In this document: in pieces, positions 1 through 27,118 of the stretch
Layout of the letters: each line of letters begins with the position of its first letter
How positions within the stretch are numbered: the first letter of the stretch is position 1
NCBI GenBank assembly: GCA_034670405.1
Contig: JAXDDX010000001.1
Span: 16,594,001 to 16,658,000, forward strand
Direction of reading: 5' to 3'
Origin: Hoplostethus atlanticus
Taxonomy: Eukaryota > Chordata > Actinopteri > Trachichthyiformes > Trachichthyidae
DNA length: 64,000 nucleotides
The notes under the pieces: model-generated
Databases searched by the model: none
Told to the model about the DNA's origin: nothing
What the model saw: the letters and a program-made list of their open reading frames with translations, nothing else
Made by a program: the position numbers and the translations under genes

Positions 1-621
1 CAAAAATATAACAGTAACTAAATGACAACCAAACTCAACCAGGAGGGAAAGCAGGGGAATGACAATAATGACATAAATGAAAAGTAACGGCCCTAATGTA
101 GAAAATGAAAGTGACAATATGGCAGCGGATGGCTCAGTGTGACAGGAAGTGAATGCTTCATATCTTTATGAGCCGACGACTGTCTGGGAATGACGACTTC
201 AAATAACGCCTGTCCTCTATGAAAACCTTGTGACTCCAATTTCGGTGTTTTGCTTGAACATTCACCCGGCCCGTTGTCTACTGAGCAACTTTCAAACTGA
301 ACCTGTCAAACCGATTCAGAAAACACACTGGATAATGTCAAAACGGAATAGTCGCCACGCGGGAAATAAATCTGCTATTCTGGAGATATTACAAGGTTTT
401 CATCTGAAAGCGACGAAACAGCACTGCGACATCTGACGAGGGGCCGACTGCCCTGAAACCCTGCAGATGTCTATTTTTAAAACAGATGACCACAGGAAAA
501 GGTGACTATCTCCATAGCGATGACTCTATAAATATGAACACGCACATATGTGTACGCACATGCATGCGAGCGCACAGACGTTCAACAAGGGTAGCAGTGT
601 AGATAGACACCCAAGTACACA

Positions 622-675
<54 letters not shown>

Positions 676-1063
676 AACAGACACCCACCCTAACATAATA
701 TGAGATTAAGACTGACATGCTTTTCCTCAGGCAGCGAACAGAGGTTTGTGTGCTGACAAGATCCCAACCCGACAACCCGGCCTCTCTCCTCTCTGCTAAA
801 AGAGTCTAACCTCTTTCTTTCTTTCTTTCTTTCTTTCTTTCATCTGGTTCAGGTAGAGGGACAACGGTTGAGGACAGGAAAGACGGGGAAGCAGCGAGAG
901 GGAGGAAAGGTGAAATGGTGTGATTACCATTACCAAGAGCGAAAATTGGCTAAATGAGGCAAAGAGAGAGGAAGAGAGGGGTGGGGGGAAGAGAAAAAGA
1001 GAGAGAGTATAAAGAGAGAGAGCAGGAGTGACAGGGATTTGAGGTGACAGAATTAGGGTGCTG

Positions 1064-1183
<120 letters not shown>

Positions 1184-3703
1184 ATTCAGCGCACCACCCA
1201 CAGTTTGGAGTGAACAAATTACTTTGGGTGTAATCACGGCTAATGATTTGAACAAATACAGGCTAATAGCTTAAAGGGGCATTGAGCCATTTATGACTTT
1301 ATGACCTCTCTCAATGACCGAGGACTGGCAACAGCACCGACAGGTCTCTGACGGCAGAATACGGTGGCCTGTAATGGACAGAAATATGACTGTGACTCTT
1401 TGGCATCAGAAACGAGCTGACCAATTAGAGCAGAGACTGAACCGATACGTCTAGTGAAGAGGTCACATATCACAGTGCAAAATAATATTCTTTTTTGGCT
1501 TCAGAATAAAATGCACTCTGACTGACTGCTATTTTCGTAGCTTGTTAAACTGCCATGTAAAGTGGGCACTGGGCTGTCTGTATTCTGTATTCTGAATGTG
1601 TTCTCCTACGCCACTGAAAACGGTCATGGAAGCTCCAACGTCAACCTGCATCTCGGCTGCACCCGTACAGAAGCTAGAGTAGCCTTCTACCTTGCCAGTT
1701 CGGAAATGCCTATTACTGTTTTTCAGAACGTATATATTTGTATCACCAAATATGGCAAAAAGGTTAGATTGGTAATGACATTTCTTCCACCCCAAAAAAC
1801 GAGGTACACAAGAAACACTTGAATGAACTGTTCTGAGCTAGCATGCATGCATGAATATATATATTGCTCGCAGGGAAGGGTTCGATTTCTTCCACCTCTG
1901 CTGCTGAATATTTAAGGGATATTCTTCATATTCTTCAGCACGTCCCAGTCTGACAGTCGATAGCACAAGACCCCTCCTCCCCAAAAAACCTCCACTCCCC
2001 TCCCCGGTGACAGGCGTTATTAGTTTGATGACAGTGAATTGGATGACAGTGGGAGATGACACGATTCTATTTCCATGTTATGCCTTGCCCCCGGGCTATT
2101 AGTAAGCAAATACACAGCTTCGACAAGCTAACATATAGTCATCTGAAAAAGAAACAAACAGGGCTGCAACAGAGCAGCATTGCATTTTATTCCAATATTT
2201 ATATTCACCTAGCACCCTGCACTTTCATTCCCTTTCACATTCATTCATTGCCTTTGCCATGAAAATGATGGAATCCTGCTGCAAACTCCTGCTGGAGTTT
2301 ATGAAACACGAGGAAAAGACTGAACAGACTGACCGAGTGAATCCAGGTGAAAGCTACGATCCTTTATTGAGTTCCTCTATTAAATCTCCTTCAGCTCTGA
2401 AAGGGAGACGCAGATGAAGGGGAGGAGACGGGCTGACGAAGGGCTACTGAAGAGTGTGCAACTCCTACTGTTTGGTAGCCTCGTCCTGGCACTTAAACGT
2501 TACTGACTGTGACTTTAGACTTTGATCATGTGGTCTGTCGGGGACCTCTGGGACTCATTTGCTTGTAAATGGACCAGAGAAGACTTTTTGATGATGACTT
2601 TTGATCATTTTGATTTATTTTCTTTAATCTAGTATGTGAGCACTGCACTCGCCGGGACCGCCGGGACCCATTAGCATTTAAAAGGCCAGACGGGACCTTT
2701 GTATTGAGTTATTCTGCCTCTCACTCTCCCAGGAAGCGTCGTCTACTGCCTGGGCTCTTCCTTGTTGGTTAGTCCCATTGTCGCTGATGAATATTACGGG
2801 GTTGAATGCCCTACTCTGCTGCCGCTATCTGCTCGACAGCTTGTGCCTCAGGAAAGCGGTATCTTCCACTGGGAAGCGTGGCGCGATAGGTATCGGTTCT
2901 CTACTCTCTCTACTACCCCTGACTCTGCCCTGCCGCCTGAAGCCTAAAAGTCTGCTCTCCCCTCACACCGAGATCCCTGAGAACCGGTTATGTTCTCCGC
3001 TGCCATAACCTATATCTAACATAAGATAAGAACAATAACGTAATGCGGTTGAAACGAGTCTTTCAGCAGCAGCAGGCTGTCTCTTTGTGGTGGAGTGTGT
3101 ATAACAGAGGACTGTTGCTCTCTCCTCTAGCTCCCACAGCCCCGAGGAAAGACTTTCCCTTCCTGGAGATTAGGATTAGAGCCACGCTAAGTCTGATTGA
3201 ACACCGCAGAGCAGTTCTCTCTGTATGTGTGTGTGTGTGTGTGTATGTGCGCGCTTCTCTCTGTATGTGTGTGTGTGTATAAATCTAAGCGTATAAGCAG
3301 TCGGGTGTGAGAAGAAGATGTCATCTGTGTTTGAGTATCTGCGAGATTTCGCGCGCTTGTGCATGTGTAAATCGTTCAGAGAGTGTAAGCCGAGGAACGT
3401 GTAACGTGTGTGTGTGTGTGTGTGTGTGTGCACACTTGGTCAGAGTTCTAAGTATGTGCGAGAGAGTGGCTGTATGAAGGAGATACTGTGTGTAGGTGTG
3501 TGTGTGTAGGTGTGTGTGTGTGTGTGTGTGTGTGAAAGAGATAGCGTGTGTGTCTGGGCATGTGTCTGTAAATTGGTCATAGTGTGTGAGTGTGAAAGCA
3601 GAAGAGAGAGAGTGTGAAGAGGATATTGTATGGGTGTGCTCACATGTGTGCATGTATATGTAAATCAGAGTGTGTAAGCAGGAGAGAGTAGAGTGTCTGT
3701 ATG

Positions 3704-3759
<56 letters not shown>

Positions 3760-5104
3760 AACATTGAAAGAGCTGTAGGTTTGTGACAAAAGGCAAAAGA
3801 TTAGCTGAACATGAGGAGAAAGCGGCGAGGATTTAAAGAGTTCCCATTCGTCCTTAAACTGCTCATCCACTAGAACAGGCAGCGTTCCCGTTCCGCCGAA
3901 GCTGCACCAAAACAAGCGAAGCACTGAGCGGGGAAACCATCAAATATTGATATCATCTATCAGTCAATAACTACCACCATTCGCAAATGCTATTGTTATA
4001 CTTTGTTGCCCTCAGACTATTTCTGACGCAGTGGGTTGAGTGGGCCTTTTTCAACAACAACCTGATCCACACTCACAGCTGAGAGCCGCCCAAACCCTGT
4101 GCAACCACAGCCTCTTACTAATGCACTTCAGCGGTTGATGAGAGAGGGGAGAGTGTTTCTCACCCTCTCACCCACTCCCCACCTCCCAGAGACAGCAGGC
4201 TTGGATGCAGAGTGCCCTAGTGGCCGTGAACTCCCGAAACTCATCACCACTGAATCGGACATCCATTCTCAGTCGAGCACAGAGAAGAGAAATACTTTGA
4301 TATCGCAGCCATTTCAGCCCTTTCTCTGCACCTCAAACACCGATTGATGTTTCGTTATGTATTGACGTGGCACATTACATGCCTGACCATCTAGCGCATT
4401 TAGCTCCGCGTTACAATTCGTTAACACAACTAATCCACTTCCCTTCGTTTCAGGTATTTCGGCAGTAATATGCTACCTAGAGCACAGCAAGCTTTATGAT
4501 TTCATGCTCCATCTAGACGCAATCCACTGTGGATTCATCTTCTGTCCGCAGGGGACATTCAGATGGATTCATGAGGGATCTGGAAATCACAGGGAATCTG
4601 ATTTCTCCCAGTTCCGACAAGCCGTGAAACCATGTGGCAGAAAGAGTAAAAAAAAAAAAGTCTTCAGTAGCTGTAAATGCTCTGTAAATACAGCCTTTAA
4701 TAGGATGGTTAAATGTGAAGGTACTGTGAACTGCTGCAGAAGAACAAGATCCATGTTCTTCTCTGACATCCAACACCTGAAGGTAAAACATAAACCATTC
4801 TGATTTTCTCTGTCGCTCTCTTTTCCCGTCTTTCTCTCCCTCTCTCATTCATCGTGGCACAAACATACTATCTTCAACGGCGCAACACGTAACTATGGCA
4901 ACGCAAATATTCATTGTGTAATTGCGTGTGCACGTGCGCGTGTGCGTGCGCTCCTTCACAATCTACCAACCTTCCTCGAGGATCTAGCAGCTATCTGCGG
5001 CCAAAAGAAATACACGTCTGCTGGCACCGACGGCGGCTCGGCAGAACTAGCGGTGTAGCGAAGTTACCCCCCCCGCCGGCCTGGAGCCAGGAGGGTCCCC
5101 GATA

Positions 5105-5600
5105 ACAGAGGGGTCCAAATGTCATCACCGTCCACAAGAACAAGGGCTGCGAGGCCATCTGTCACAACGGTATAGGGCAATATTTCTCCTTGGTGTTGCC
5201 AGCAAAGTCCTGGCAGAGAGCGGCTGACAACATCACAGAGGCATTACTGTCAGAGTCAGTGTGGGTTCAGGAAAAAACAGGACCTGGACCATGCTATTCC
5301 CAGCAGGGCAACCTTCAGGAGTTGTGCTGATAGCAACATCAGGACTCCCAACGTGCTACATATGACACTTTTGTGGAGGGGCCTACTCCCACTTGTCTGC
5401 TCAGCCAAATTAGTCACCATCATCTGCCAGTTCCACAATGCCAGGTTCAAGTGAGCCCAGTCGGCCAAGAGCCGGTGCCATTCGGCGGATACACCAGAGG
5501 AAGTGCCAGCGCTCCTTATCTTCCTCTTATATGTCACTCAGCTTCTCCGCAGGGCATTCCTGGGTCCATTTTGTTGACTGGTGGTGTATTTTTCTTATTC
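5105..5600 (+). mobile_element. degenerate non-LTR retrotransposon (reverse transcriptase) fragment
   Basis: Plus-strand translation in shifting frames gives pieces recognisable from LINE reverse transcriptase: a VITVHKNKG-like stretch (compare VTIFKKGD), a GQYFSL stretch (compare RGISLL) and SQCGFRK. Frames break within a few dozen residues, so the copy is long dead. The clade cannot be assigned safely. Confidence 0.55.
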
Positions 5601-5917
5601 TCATGGATAACTGCACCCAACACCGACTGGGATCTTTTTTTCTTAATGTGATTCAGACAGATGTTTCACACGTCCAATATGGATTTTGTGGTCAAAGCCG
5701 ATCACTTTTTTCATCTCACGGCAAACGTCAGCCAAACAACTCCAGTATTCTACAGGTGCCTGATATCAGAGCACACTTAAAGGGACATTTCACCAAATCA
5801 GGGATGCAGCAAACCGCCTGATATATATACTATCTTTGGAGCATGGATCTAGTTCACGCAGCTGGAAAATTGTAAAAGAGAGAGAGAGAGAAAGAGAAAC
5901 AGACACTGTGTAAAATA

Positions 5918-6611
5918 GTGTTTTATCATCTTCGCAATATTGCCCAGATTCGACCCATGCTAACAGAGGCAGACGCAGAAATTTTAGTACATGCCTTTGT
6001 ATCATCGAGAATCGACTATTGCTATGTCCTCTTTTCAGGCTTACCTACTGGGCGCACTAAAAAACTACAACTGGTCCAGAATGCTGCTGCCAGAATCCTG
6101 ACCAAAACTAGGAAATTCGACCATATAACTCCCATCCTGTCCTCATTACACTGGCTCCCAATTCAGGCCAGGTGTGACTTCAAGGTGCTCCTACTTACAT
6201 ATAAATCATTACATGGGATGGCACCGTCCTTATCAGATCTGATTAAACCATATAAACCGCCACGCGCCCTCAGATCTCAGGACGCTGGCTACCTGTCCAT
6301 CCCAGCAGTCAGAAAGAAAACTGCAGGTAACAGAGCCTTTTCTTTTATACATTGTGTATACGCTGCTTGCCCAAACTCGGCATCTATCGCACGCCCAACC
6401 GTCCTGGTAGGGGGAGCCCTCTCTGAGTAGCCCCTCCCAAGGTTTCTCCCATTTTTCTCTAAAGGTTTTCCCTAAAAGAGTTTTTCCTTGTCCTCTGTGA
6501 GGGTCTAAGGCTGGGGGATGTTGTGTACTAACCATTTATTGTTTTCACATGTTCCTTAGAGACTGTAACGGTGATTAAGGGCTCTACAAATAAATGTGGT
6601 TTGATTTGATT
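5918..6611 (+). mobile_element. 3' end of an L2-like LINE with TTTGAT tail
   Basis: An open frame from 5918 encodes the C-terminal part of an L2-type reverse transcriptase: SRIDYC, LQLVQNAAARILT, HWLPIQARCDFKVLLL and YKSLHG are characteristic. After about residue 142 the frame leaves the family consensus and runs into 3' UTR. The element ends at about 6588-6611 with ATAAAT and a short (TTTGAT)n tail. It is 5'-truncated, as is usual for LINEs, and sits in the cpne2 intron in the opposite orientation to the gene. Confidence 0.85.
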
Positions 6612-7442
6612 TGTATGTGTGCATGCAATATGTGCGTGTGTGTGCAATATGTGCGTGTGTGTGTGTGTGAGAGCTCACATTGTATATGTATTTGTATTTG
6701 TATGTATTTGTATGTCTTTGCATTTGTATTGGTGTGTGTGGGTCCAGACTGTGTGCACTGTGTGTGTGTATGTGTGTGTGTTACAGTCTGAATGCTCTGG
6801 AGCGTTTGTCAGCAGGACAGCTATGTTTCAGCTCTGTTAGACATAAATGCCCTGGCCAATAATAAAACAGCATTGTGTGTGTGTGTGTGTGTGTGTGTGT
6901 GCATATAATGAAACAGCACTCTCTCACTCGCTCAGTGCCACACAAAGGTGTGACATCAGCAGGGACACAAGTTTTTTTCCCATCAAAAGACCAAAATAGA
7001 CTATGACGATCTCTCTTTCTCTCTCCTATCTCCCTCCCTCTCTTTCTCTCTCTATGTCATCTCCCTTTCTCCACCTCTCAAATTTACCTTCATCTGTTCA
7101 TCCCTCATTTTCTCACTCACTCTCACTTTCTCTCTTTTTCTGGCCACCTCAAAATATCCTCTTCCTTTCACCTCTTTTTGTCCTCTCCGTTCTCTCTCGC
7201 CTTCTATTTCTGTTTTCACTGCACAGGAAAAATACCCACATTTTCACGTCCCCAAATGTCCATTTCTCTCTCACTTTGCTGTTCTCATTCTCCTCCTTTT
7301 CTCTCTCTCTCTCTCTCTTTTCCTCCCCCTTCCCCTTTTCTCTATGTAAATGATTGTGATCCGACTGTACCCCTGGGAGAGGGAAACAGAAATCTGCTTC
7401 AGAGAGGGGGAAGCATGTAACCGGTATCTCATTATCTCGTCA

Positions 7443-19503
<12,061 letters not shown>

Positions 19504-22500
19504 GGTCTGGGGGTCAGGAGAAAATGCCCTGAGGAATAAGGAGAAAAAAAGATAATAAGTATTATATTATTATAAGTATAGTCTCGCACACGGTGAACCC
19601 ACATCGGCTGCGTCTTGGTTGGCCATGGGTGCCCTTTGAAATCTTGAACGAAAACGAAAGTTAAACATTGGGAAAGTGCAATTGAACACTATACTGCCTA
19701 CAAATGCTGGGAGCCGTGGTAAGAGGTTTGGAGTATAGTGAACTAACAGTACAAGAGTATAGTGGATACGACCTTCGCCATCATCAAAGTATCAAATCCG
19801 CAACCAGCACATAGGATTTGCTGTATCTACTAGGATTCCACCGACATGGGTTTTTGAATACCAATACTTTTGGACTGAAGGCGCCGACAGCTTGTGCTGA
19901 TATTCAATATATTTCAATTTGACAGTTTTCATGCCACAAAGATTAAAAACATTCAGTGTTTCCCCCGCAAAACGCTCCACTGGAACAAATCCAAATGAAA
20001 TTCTTTCAGGCGGGTCAGCAGCTCTTTCAGGTAGGGTGACGCACCCCACCTATCCCATGGTGAGGGAAACTAATGGATACTTTAAAATGAAGAATACATT
20101 TACAAAAACATGACTGAACAATTGAATGAATAAATGAAACTTCATTGCAGGTTTTACAGACCTGTTGTGTGCTCAGCGAGAAATCTCCATCATATCAGCA
20201 GTGGACGCCATAACAGACCAATATCAGCCTGCGGTCTAACGCTTGTGCCGTTTAGGGTGAAAGCTAGCTTGTATGTTAGAGGAAACCGGGGCGGGTAAGA
20301 GCAGGTCACCGGGGTTATCAAGCCGGGCTCCTCCCATCGCAGATGTTTGGTTGAATTAGACCCACGGACGCCTCCAGAAGGCTCCACAGTGAGTTCTGGC
20401 GTCCCAGAACCACCGCCCTCCTCATAACCTCAACACTTGATGAGACATACACTCACTTACACCACCCCTGACATTACATGTAGCCAGTAATTTTCTACCT
20501 CACCCTCAATTTCAGCGGCGGTTGGCTAAAAGGACAGCTGACCCTTCAAGCTGACCCGCTTGAAATGATCCACTCAACAGTTCAGAAACCAAACCATAAT
20601 TGCAATAAACAGGATTGACAGTGAGGAACATCCTCAAGGTTAGGACCTGGAGTTAAGCGATAATGACTGGGAGGCCATGGGTTACGGTGCAATGTTGGCC
20701 CGACATGCATGCTGCACCACCAAGTGACAATACTGCATCATCACCCACTGCCTCAAGGTAATTATTGCTTTTATATTGGAGAGAATCACCAGCACCTGTC
20801 ATTTTAGTATGACCAGTTTACCTAAAAGGCCACCCCGATGAAATGGTTAGCTCGTCCCTTTGTTGCCTTTAGGTGGTTACGCAACTTTTCAAAAGTGTGT
20901 GCTATGCTCGTCTTCACTGATAGTTTACAAATGGAAACATTATTGCAGAGAGAGAATTAGACACTTGCAACAAATCGATCGTCCATATTTCTTGCTCATC
21001 AGATGATACATAATACCCTTTTCCCACTGAAATCATTGTTTCTGTAGTACTGTAACAGAAATAGGACAAGTTGGGCAGGTGTAGAGAGTCCATGACTGGG
21101 TTATCATGCAGGATTGGCAGTTTCTACGTGTATTTGCTGCTGATTTGGGTTTTCTTTCCCAATGGAGGACACATGCATAACAAAAATAACAGGAGGAATC
21201 TACAAAGGTGCATAACTAGTTAACAATTAACCAAAAGCTAGGTGTGTTTTAAGCACTCAAAAATGACAGTTGGAACGTTTATTTGTAATTACACACACAC
21301 ACACAAACTTGGGGCCTCGCCCTTGTAGGATGAGCCTGGCGCAGGTCATTGCTGCCCTCTGGAAACCCTGGATAAAAAGGACTACGCAGTATAATTAAAC
21401 ACTGCACACTCTCACTCAGTCACACACACACACACCGTGGCCTGAGCCGTGGTCGAGGGCTGAGGAACATCAGAGGGTATGGAAAAGAAATAAAAGAGAA
21501 AGAGAAACACACACACTGAAACCCAGTCTGAATGCAATGGAAACCAGACGTCTGAACACGCTATGAACCAGCGTTAGAAATAAGATCTGGATACCTCGTG
21601 TCATTTCCTAGAAGCTACAGTGAAGACAAAAACAACGCCAGAGCACCATGTGTCCATGTTGTTTCTGTGCTGGAAGGATACTGTCTGTTGCTAAGAGACT
21701 AACGTGTCATAACCAGCGTGTCCCTCCCATTCCGCTCATGTGACGTTATATTGTTAGTGTACTGAAAATACTATGACAATCTTTCTCATTCATTCACTCG
21801 GTCATTCATAGGTAGGGGCATCGCTCATCTTAGCTGGTAAAGTCTTTTACTTTATTCACTGGTGCATTGGTCATGGATTCATTTATTCTATTGTTCATGT
21901 CACTGTTTTTACTCATTTCATTTAACAATGCTAACCCATTAAAACACAGGTTTTGATGGAGTCCTGAGTAGACAGTGGTGTAACGCCATCAGATACCTGC
22001 CACTACCTTTAGTGTCCCTTCAAATGGCTTTGGTGAGAAATATGTACATTGCTAACAAGCCATTATAAGGAAACACAACAGCAAATATAAAAATAAACAA
22101 TGATGGAAAATAAACAACTGGAATCCAAAATATCTGAATGGATGAATGAAAAAATAAGCCTATATTGCCCCTGGAGGAATTTGCCTTTTTGCTTAGATAA
22201 GTGCATATAAGTGTATGTGCTTCAAAGCAGCAGACACTGTAATATTTGCCTGCAATTGTCACTGCCAACATAGGTGAGAGACAACATAGGTGGTTTCTGA
22301 CTATAAATACTGATGTCTAAAGTGGTTTTAATTTGGTGCACGGTTTAGTTGGGTTCAGGTAGTCGCGTGGCTGGTAAGGCACCCAAACACACTTGCAAAG
22401 GGTGCAGACAGGGAAAACATTCGTGGGTGACGTGCAAGTGATGCGTGCCACCGCTCAGCGTTCCAATGGAAACCAAAGGGTGCATATACCACATCATACT

Positions 22501-22783
22501 GTACCATATCCATGCAGCGATAGTCAACATACAGAATGATCAGTTATAGATTGTTCTACTACCCATATGAGCACCCTTTGTGTGCGGGAGAGCGGATGGT
22601 ATGGCACTCAGGCAGCCTCGTCCAGGAGCCTGGGGGTATTTTCCATGGCCCTGATGATGATTTCCACACCCAGCAGTACAGTACATTCACCCAAACTGCC
22701 TCTCTGTGGGGGGACATCATGGAAAGTCTGACAGGTAGAGTGCGACTGACAAAACAGCATGGTGTAGGGAATCCACTCACACA

Positions 22784-22821
<38 letters not shown>

Positions 22822-22986
22822 GCAAATACTGTAACAAGGGAAAACACATCTTAATAGCAGAGTGGCTTTACATACATAGTCATTTAGTTAAGTCTAATGA
22901 CCTGTCCAGTGAGTTTCTGTGTGGCCAATAGAAATTAAAGACATAGAATGGATCAAAACAGTAGAATAGAAGAACTTAATCACAAG

Positions 22987-23024
<38 letters not shown>

Positions 23025-23397
23025 CTACATGTTTTCTCTTTCATACTGAGCTCGCAACCAAGGTGTTCCTGCAGCGAAATGTTGTCTTCAAAACCACAAA
23101 CATGCGCCTACTCACAGGCACACGCATGCACGCGCCTGCCTACACGCGTACACACACACGCCAGATTCTCCCCTGTCACCACAGCCGGTGCTATGTCCTG
23201 CTTTAATACTTCAGCCCTCAGTATCTCCAATCTCTCTGAAGAGATGAGTGACAGTAAATAAATAATCGGATTACTATGGAAGTCTGAACTTGATAAACGG
23301 ATGTTGGTGCTGGCTGTAACCACAACACCCACTGGCACACAGCACACATGACGGTTGAATGGCTACAAAAAAATGGTGAAAATGTGTTTTTACTCAC

Positions 23398-23600
23398 CTC
23401 AGTAAATGACGTCCAACTTCTCACCCGCTTTTCTCTTGACAATGTTTTCTAATATTACCAGAAATATCCCCTTTTGAATCACTTTTCTTACAAAAGAGCG
23501 CAAATTGAAGTTGCCGTGGTCATTTTTTATCCCAAGTATCCCGAAAGGCGCAACAGTGTTTGAGAGTAAATCATTCTAGTGGCTTGTCTTCTCTTTCTCT
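23398..23600 (-). other. candidate non-coding first exon and promoter side of cpne2
   Basis: On the minus strand a strong donor (CTGAG followed by GTGAGT) ends a possible exon at 23398. It lies about 3.9 kb upstream of the acceptor in front of the cpne2 start codon, where a 5' UTR exon is required. No long reading frame crosses it. The 5' border is not visible and 23600 is only a guess. Somewhat CG-rich DNA at 23635-23730 could be the promoter. Confidence 0.35.
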
Positions 23601-24766
23601 CTCTCTACCCAAAACCAGTGATGGATGGAGCTGAGTCAAGCTCGCGGGGATAAACCAGCGTAACGCGGGACGTATGGTGATTCTGCCTTCAAAATAAAAG
23701 CGTCATTATGACTCCCTGACCGCTGCAGCACGTGCTAGTCAACAAGAGTTTTATTTTGAGAGGTCTAAGCAGAAATTGTATTTTTCATGCTGTCCGACTT
23801 GACACTGGTCTTGGATGGAGAGACGCAAGTGGTTCGCAGAGCTCAAAGAAAAACGCACACGCGCTCCTCTCTCGCTCCCCTCAATACAATCACTATAATA
23901 TTCCTATAAAGCCTTATAGTGTGTATGTGGCACTAAATAGTGAGTTTATAGTGACCCTGTCGAACTTTATGCCATTTTGTATTCTCAGTGACATCACTAT
24001 ATTCCTAATGGCGTAAAGAGACCAGTTCTGTGATATTTGTGTAGTATCCTTTTAAAATGTATTATAGGATTACAATCATACAATCATTTGAACCTATTTG
24101 GGGATACCTAAGCGATATTTGATTGATTATCTATCTTGTCAACAACCAATCATTCACCATTTATCATAAGCCATATCTGTCTCATTCAAAAAAATACCAA
24201 CAAGTGCAGCTGAAGTGGCCGAGGTCTGCATTTCATTGGTGAATTTTGGCGTAGTAGTTTTGGGTTCCATTGATTTGTGTTTATTGTTCACCTGGCGCCC
24301 TCTTCTGGCTCATGTCGGTAACACAAGCGTATGGTCATGTTTGTTCTCGGCCCCTTTCCCATGTGGAGGACTCAGATGCGCTTGCTTTCTTTTCACACAC
24401 TACCAATAATAATCTCTGGGTCAAGGTGTGGTATGGGTATGGGTCAAGGTGAAGTAGTTAATACTGCTAGCCAATATGTATGTATGTGCCATGGCCTAAG
24501 AGACTATGAGGAAATTAATGAATCCTAACATGTTTACCCATTACAAATAAAGCAATGAAATATATATAAAAAAAAGAAAAACGAGGAGCCAATTAAAGAC
24601 AAAATGAGTGAACATTAAATGTAATATGCCATGTGCAAAATTTCTATTACTTGCGCCTTAAACATATTTAATGGAAGCATAATGTCTTGTATCCTTGAGA
24701 CTTGTGAAAATGAAATACAATTGCACTACTGCTGCAAGGTAAACAGGGATTAAGTGTTCAATGACT

Positions 24767-24802
<36 letters not shown>

Positions 24803-26449
24803 GTGTATAAATGTGTAAAGTGTAAATGATGGCCAACAACCAAGGTTATCTTCTTTAATCGTCAGTCTCTGCTGACATTTCAGTGCAAGTCAGAATGAAT
24901 TATGAGAACAAAAATAAAAGCAAATTATGTCATTTGAGAACAAACATAAACCTTTAAGAGAAACACCATTAATAACATTTTCAATCAGCAGTATGTTATT
25001 TCTATGCCTTGGGACAGCTTGGTCTGTGCTCGGTAAAATCCCACAGGATTTTAAAAGGACATTTGGACGGTATTCAGAACTGATGGGTCGAGTCGGACAG
25101 AATCCAAACCAATGTAAAAAAAAAAGAAAAGGAGGCTTTCGGACAGTAAACTGGAATGACGTCAGATTAGTCTCACTTGTTCACAAAGATCCAAACTTTG
25201 ACCCAAGGCCATAGAAATAACACATTATATACAGAACGTGAACTCTAAAGGAGTGGTATTCCCCAGGAGAAAAATATACAATACCTCTCATACTGTACAA
25301 TACAAAAATACAGCATCACAGCATCATTTACAACATGTGAAATCATTTGAAACAAACAGCTTAAATTACGTAGAAATAAATATCAAAGTCAGTCATTGAA
25401 AATTCCTTGATAAATTCTTTGATAAATACGCAAGTGGATAGAGACCACAACCTAAAAATGAGCAGGAGGGCAGGATAACAGCGGTGGTGGCCAGGTATCC
25501 TTCCTCCTAACTTTAGTTTCACTGACAGTTTGTGTGTTGTTGTTTGTTTGTTTGTTTGAGTAACTGTGGTCTCTAATGATTGTAAACATAGTGCAGTACA
25601 AAGTGGCTCAGTGTGCATCTGAGCCACCGTACCTAAGGGGGAAGTCCATCCTCAGATACTCCTACACTGTTATATATCATCAATGTGATGATGTTCAATG
25701 CATTTCATGCCTTTCATGCATTACCTCCACCTCAGTGATTTCCTACATTTCTCAGGGTGACAACTCCCGGGGGGGTAATCTTGTTGCATTGGTTTTATGT
25801 GGATTTCTCCCCGTGTGATTGTTGAACGTCGGCGCAGAATGGTGAATCTAGAAAGAAGCCTTTGCTCTCTGATTCTGAGCGACTGGCGCCAAAACCTGAT
25901 GTTTTCCCTGGATGTTTTAGATTTTGTTTTTAAAAATGTTCTGCTATCAAACTCCATTCTAGCTGCGCTGCAAATATCTCAACATCATGTCATCTACATT
26001 TGGCCATTTATCCACAATAATAAGAAAAATACACCCCTTGCATTTTTTTGTATTATTATTAGTGGTAGTAATAATGTTTCTGATCGGTTGTGATCAATAC
26101 CTGATTAGAAATCCCTGCCCACACACTACATGCATTTATCTGTATCTGTGCAAAAACGTTACTGGATAAGGACTTCATGTATTTTCCCTGCTACATCATA
26201 CCAACAGCTCTCAAAAACAGTACGCAGCCACCTCTCCACCTCTTGGCATGAAGCGGAAAAATGTTTTTCAGCATTTAGTTTCAAGCTACATTCAGTGTTC
26301 TGCTTGTTTGGTTTGCTCCTAACCTACAACACTTCTTATGTTGCAGGGATGTGGGAATGCAATGGATATGTGTGCAGTAGCTTCATACAAAATATGACTT
26401 GACTGGTCTGATACTTTCAGTTGTTGAAGTTGGAGACTAACTCAGGAAA

Positions 26450-26804
26450 CACTACCCTGACCCTTCCCCTTAGCCATGCCTAGCCTTGCCTATTTGTCGT
26501 CAATTATGTGTCTGAGCTCTTGTTTATTGGCTCTTGTTCATTTGATACACTTATTTGTCTTAGCTCTTGTTTATTTGATTCTCTTATTTGTCTCATTTGT
26601 TTAAGATATAGTAGGTTGCTAACTTATTGCACTCTTACCTTAACACTAGTTATGCTCTTAGTTGCTTGTTTAGGAAGGAAATGCACTTACGATTTCTGGT
26701 GACTAGTAGTTTTCTTGCCTACCTACGTTGAATGCACTTATTGTAAGTCGCTTTGGATAAAAGCGTCTGCTAAATGACTGTAATGTAATGTAATGTAATG
26801 TAAC
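26450..26804 (+). mobile_element. 3' end of an L2/UnaL2-type LINE or SINE with (TGTAA)n tail
   Basis: The stretch ends with the conserved teleost tail AAGTCGCTTTGGATAAAAGC followed by GTCTGCTAAATGAC and five TGTAA units at 26779-26803. This stem-loop plus 5-base repeat is the 3' recognition end shared by UnaL2-like LINEs and their SINEs. The 5' limit is uncertain. Confidence 0.8.
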
Positions 26805-27118
26805 TAGTGAACCCATTTTAATCTTCCTACAACCAAAACTGGGCACCCGACACTGAACTAAAAGGGGCTGGAGGGACAGTGAGGCCGTAGGATGCTACAC
26901 AATCAGATATAGGCCCCTCCCCTTTTAAAATTCCTTTTGTCGTTTTTTTCCTTTCATTCGATGCTCAGCTCCAGTCAGCAGGCATGTTGTAACTATAATT
27001 TGGATTCCTCTTGTGGGCGGAGCAATACTGCACTGTAGCACTAATTCACCTTCACACGCGCTAAAACGTGACGGTTTACTCCCTGAAGCCACTGCCAGTC
27101 AGACCCAACCTGACTAGA

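Larger units (their letters stand above)
19529..27118. other. cpne2 upstream region and nlrc5-cpne2 intergenic DNA
   Basis: Apart from the candidate 5' UTR exon near 23.4 kb, no exon was supported. There are (CA)n at about 22779-22818, (TC)n followed by (AC)n at about 22988-23024, (AAAG)n at about 24769-24800, and an L2/UnaL2-type tail at 26.7-26.8 kb. The nlrc5 3' UTR should extend left from 27118. An ATTAAA on the minus strand at about 26817-26822 is one possible polyadenylation signal. Confidence 0.5.

Noticed and set aside
2762-3008. Possible further copine A-domain exons
   Set aside because: The expected VGIDFT and following motifs were looked for on the minus strand between 1 and 7481 and not found; this frame has no splice sites or similarity.
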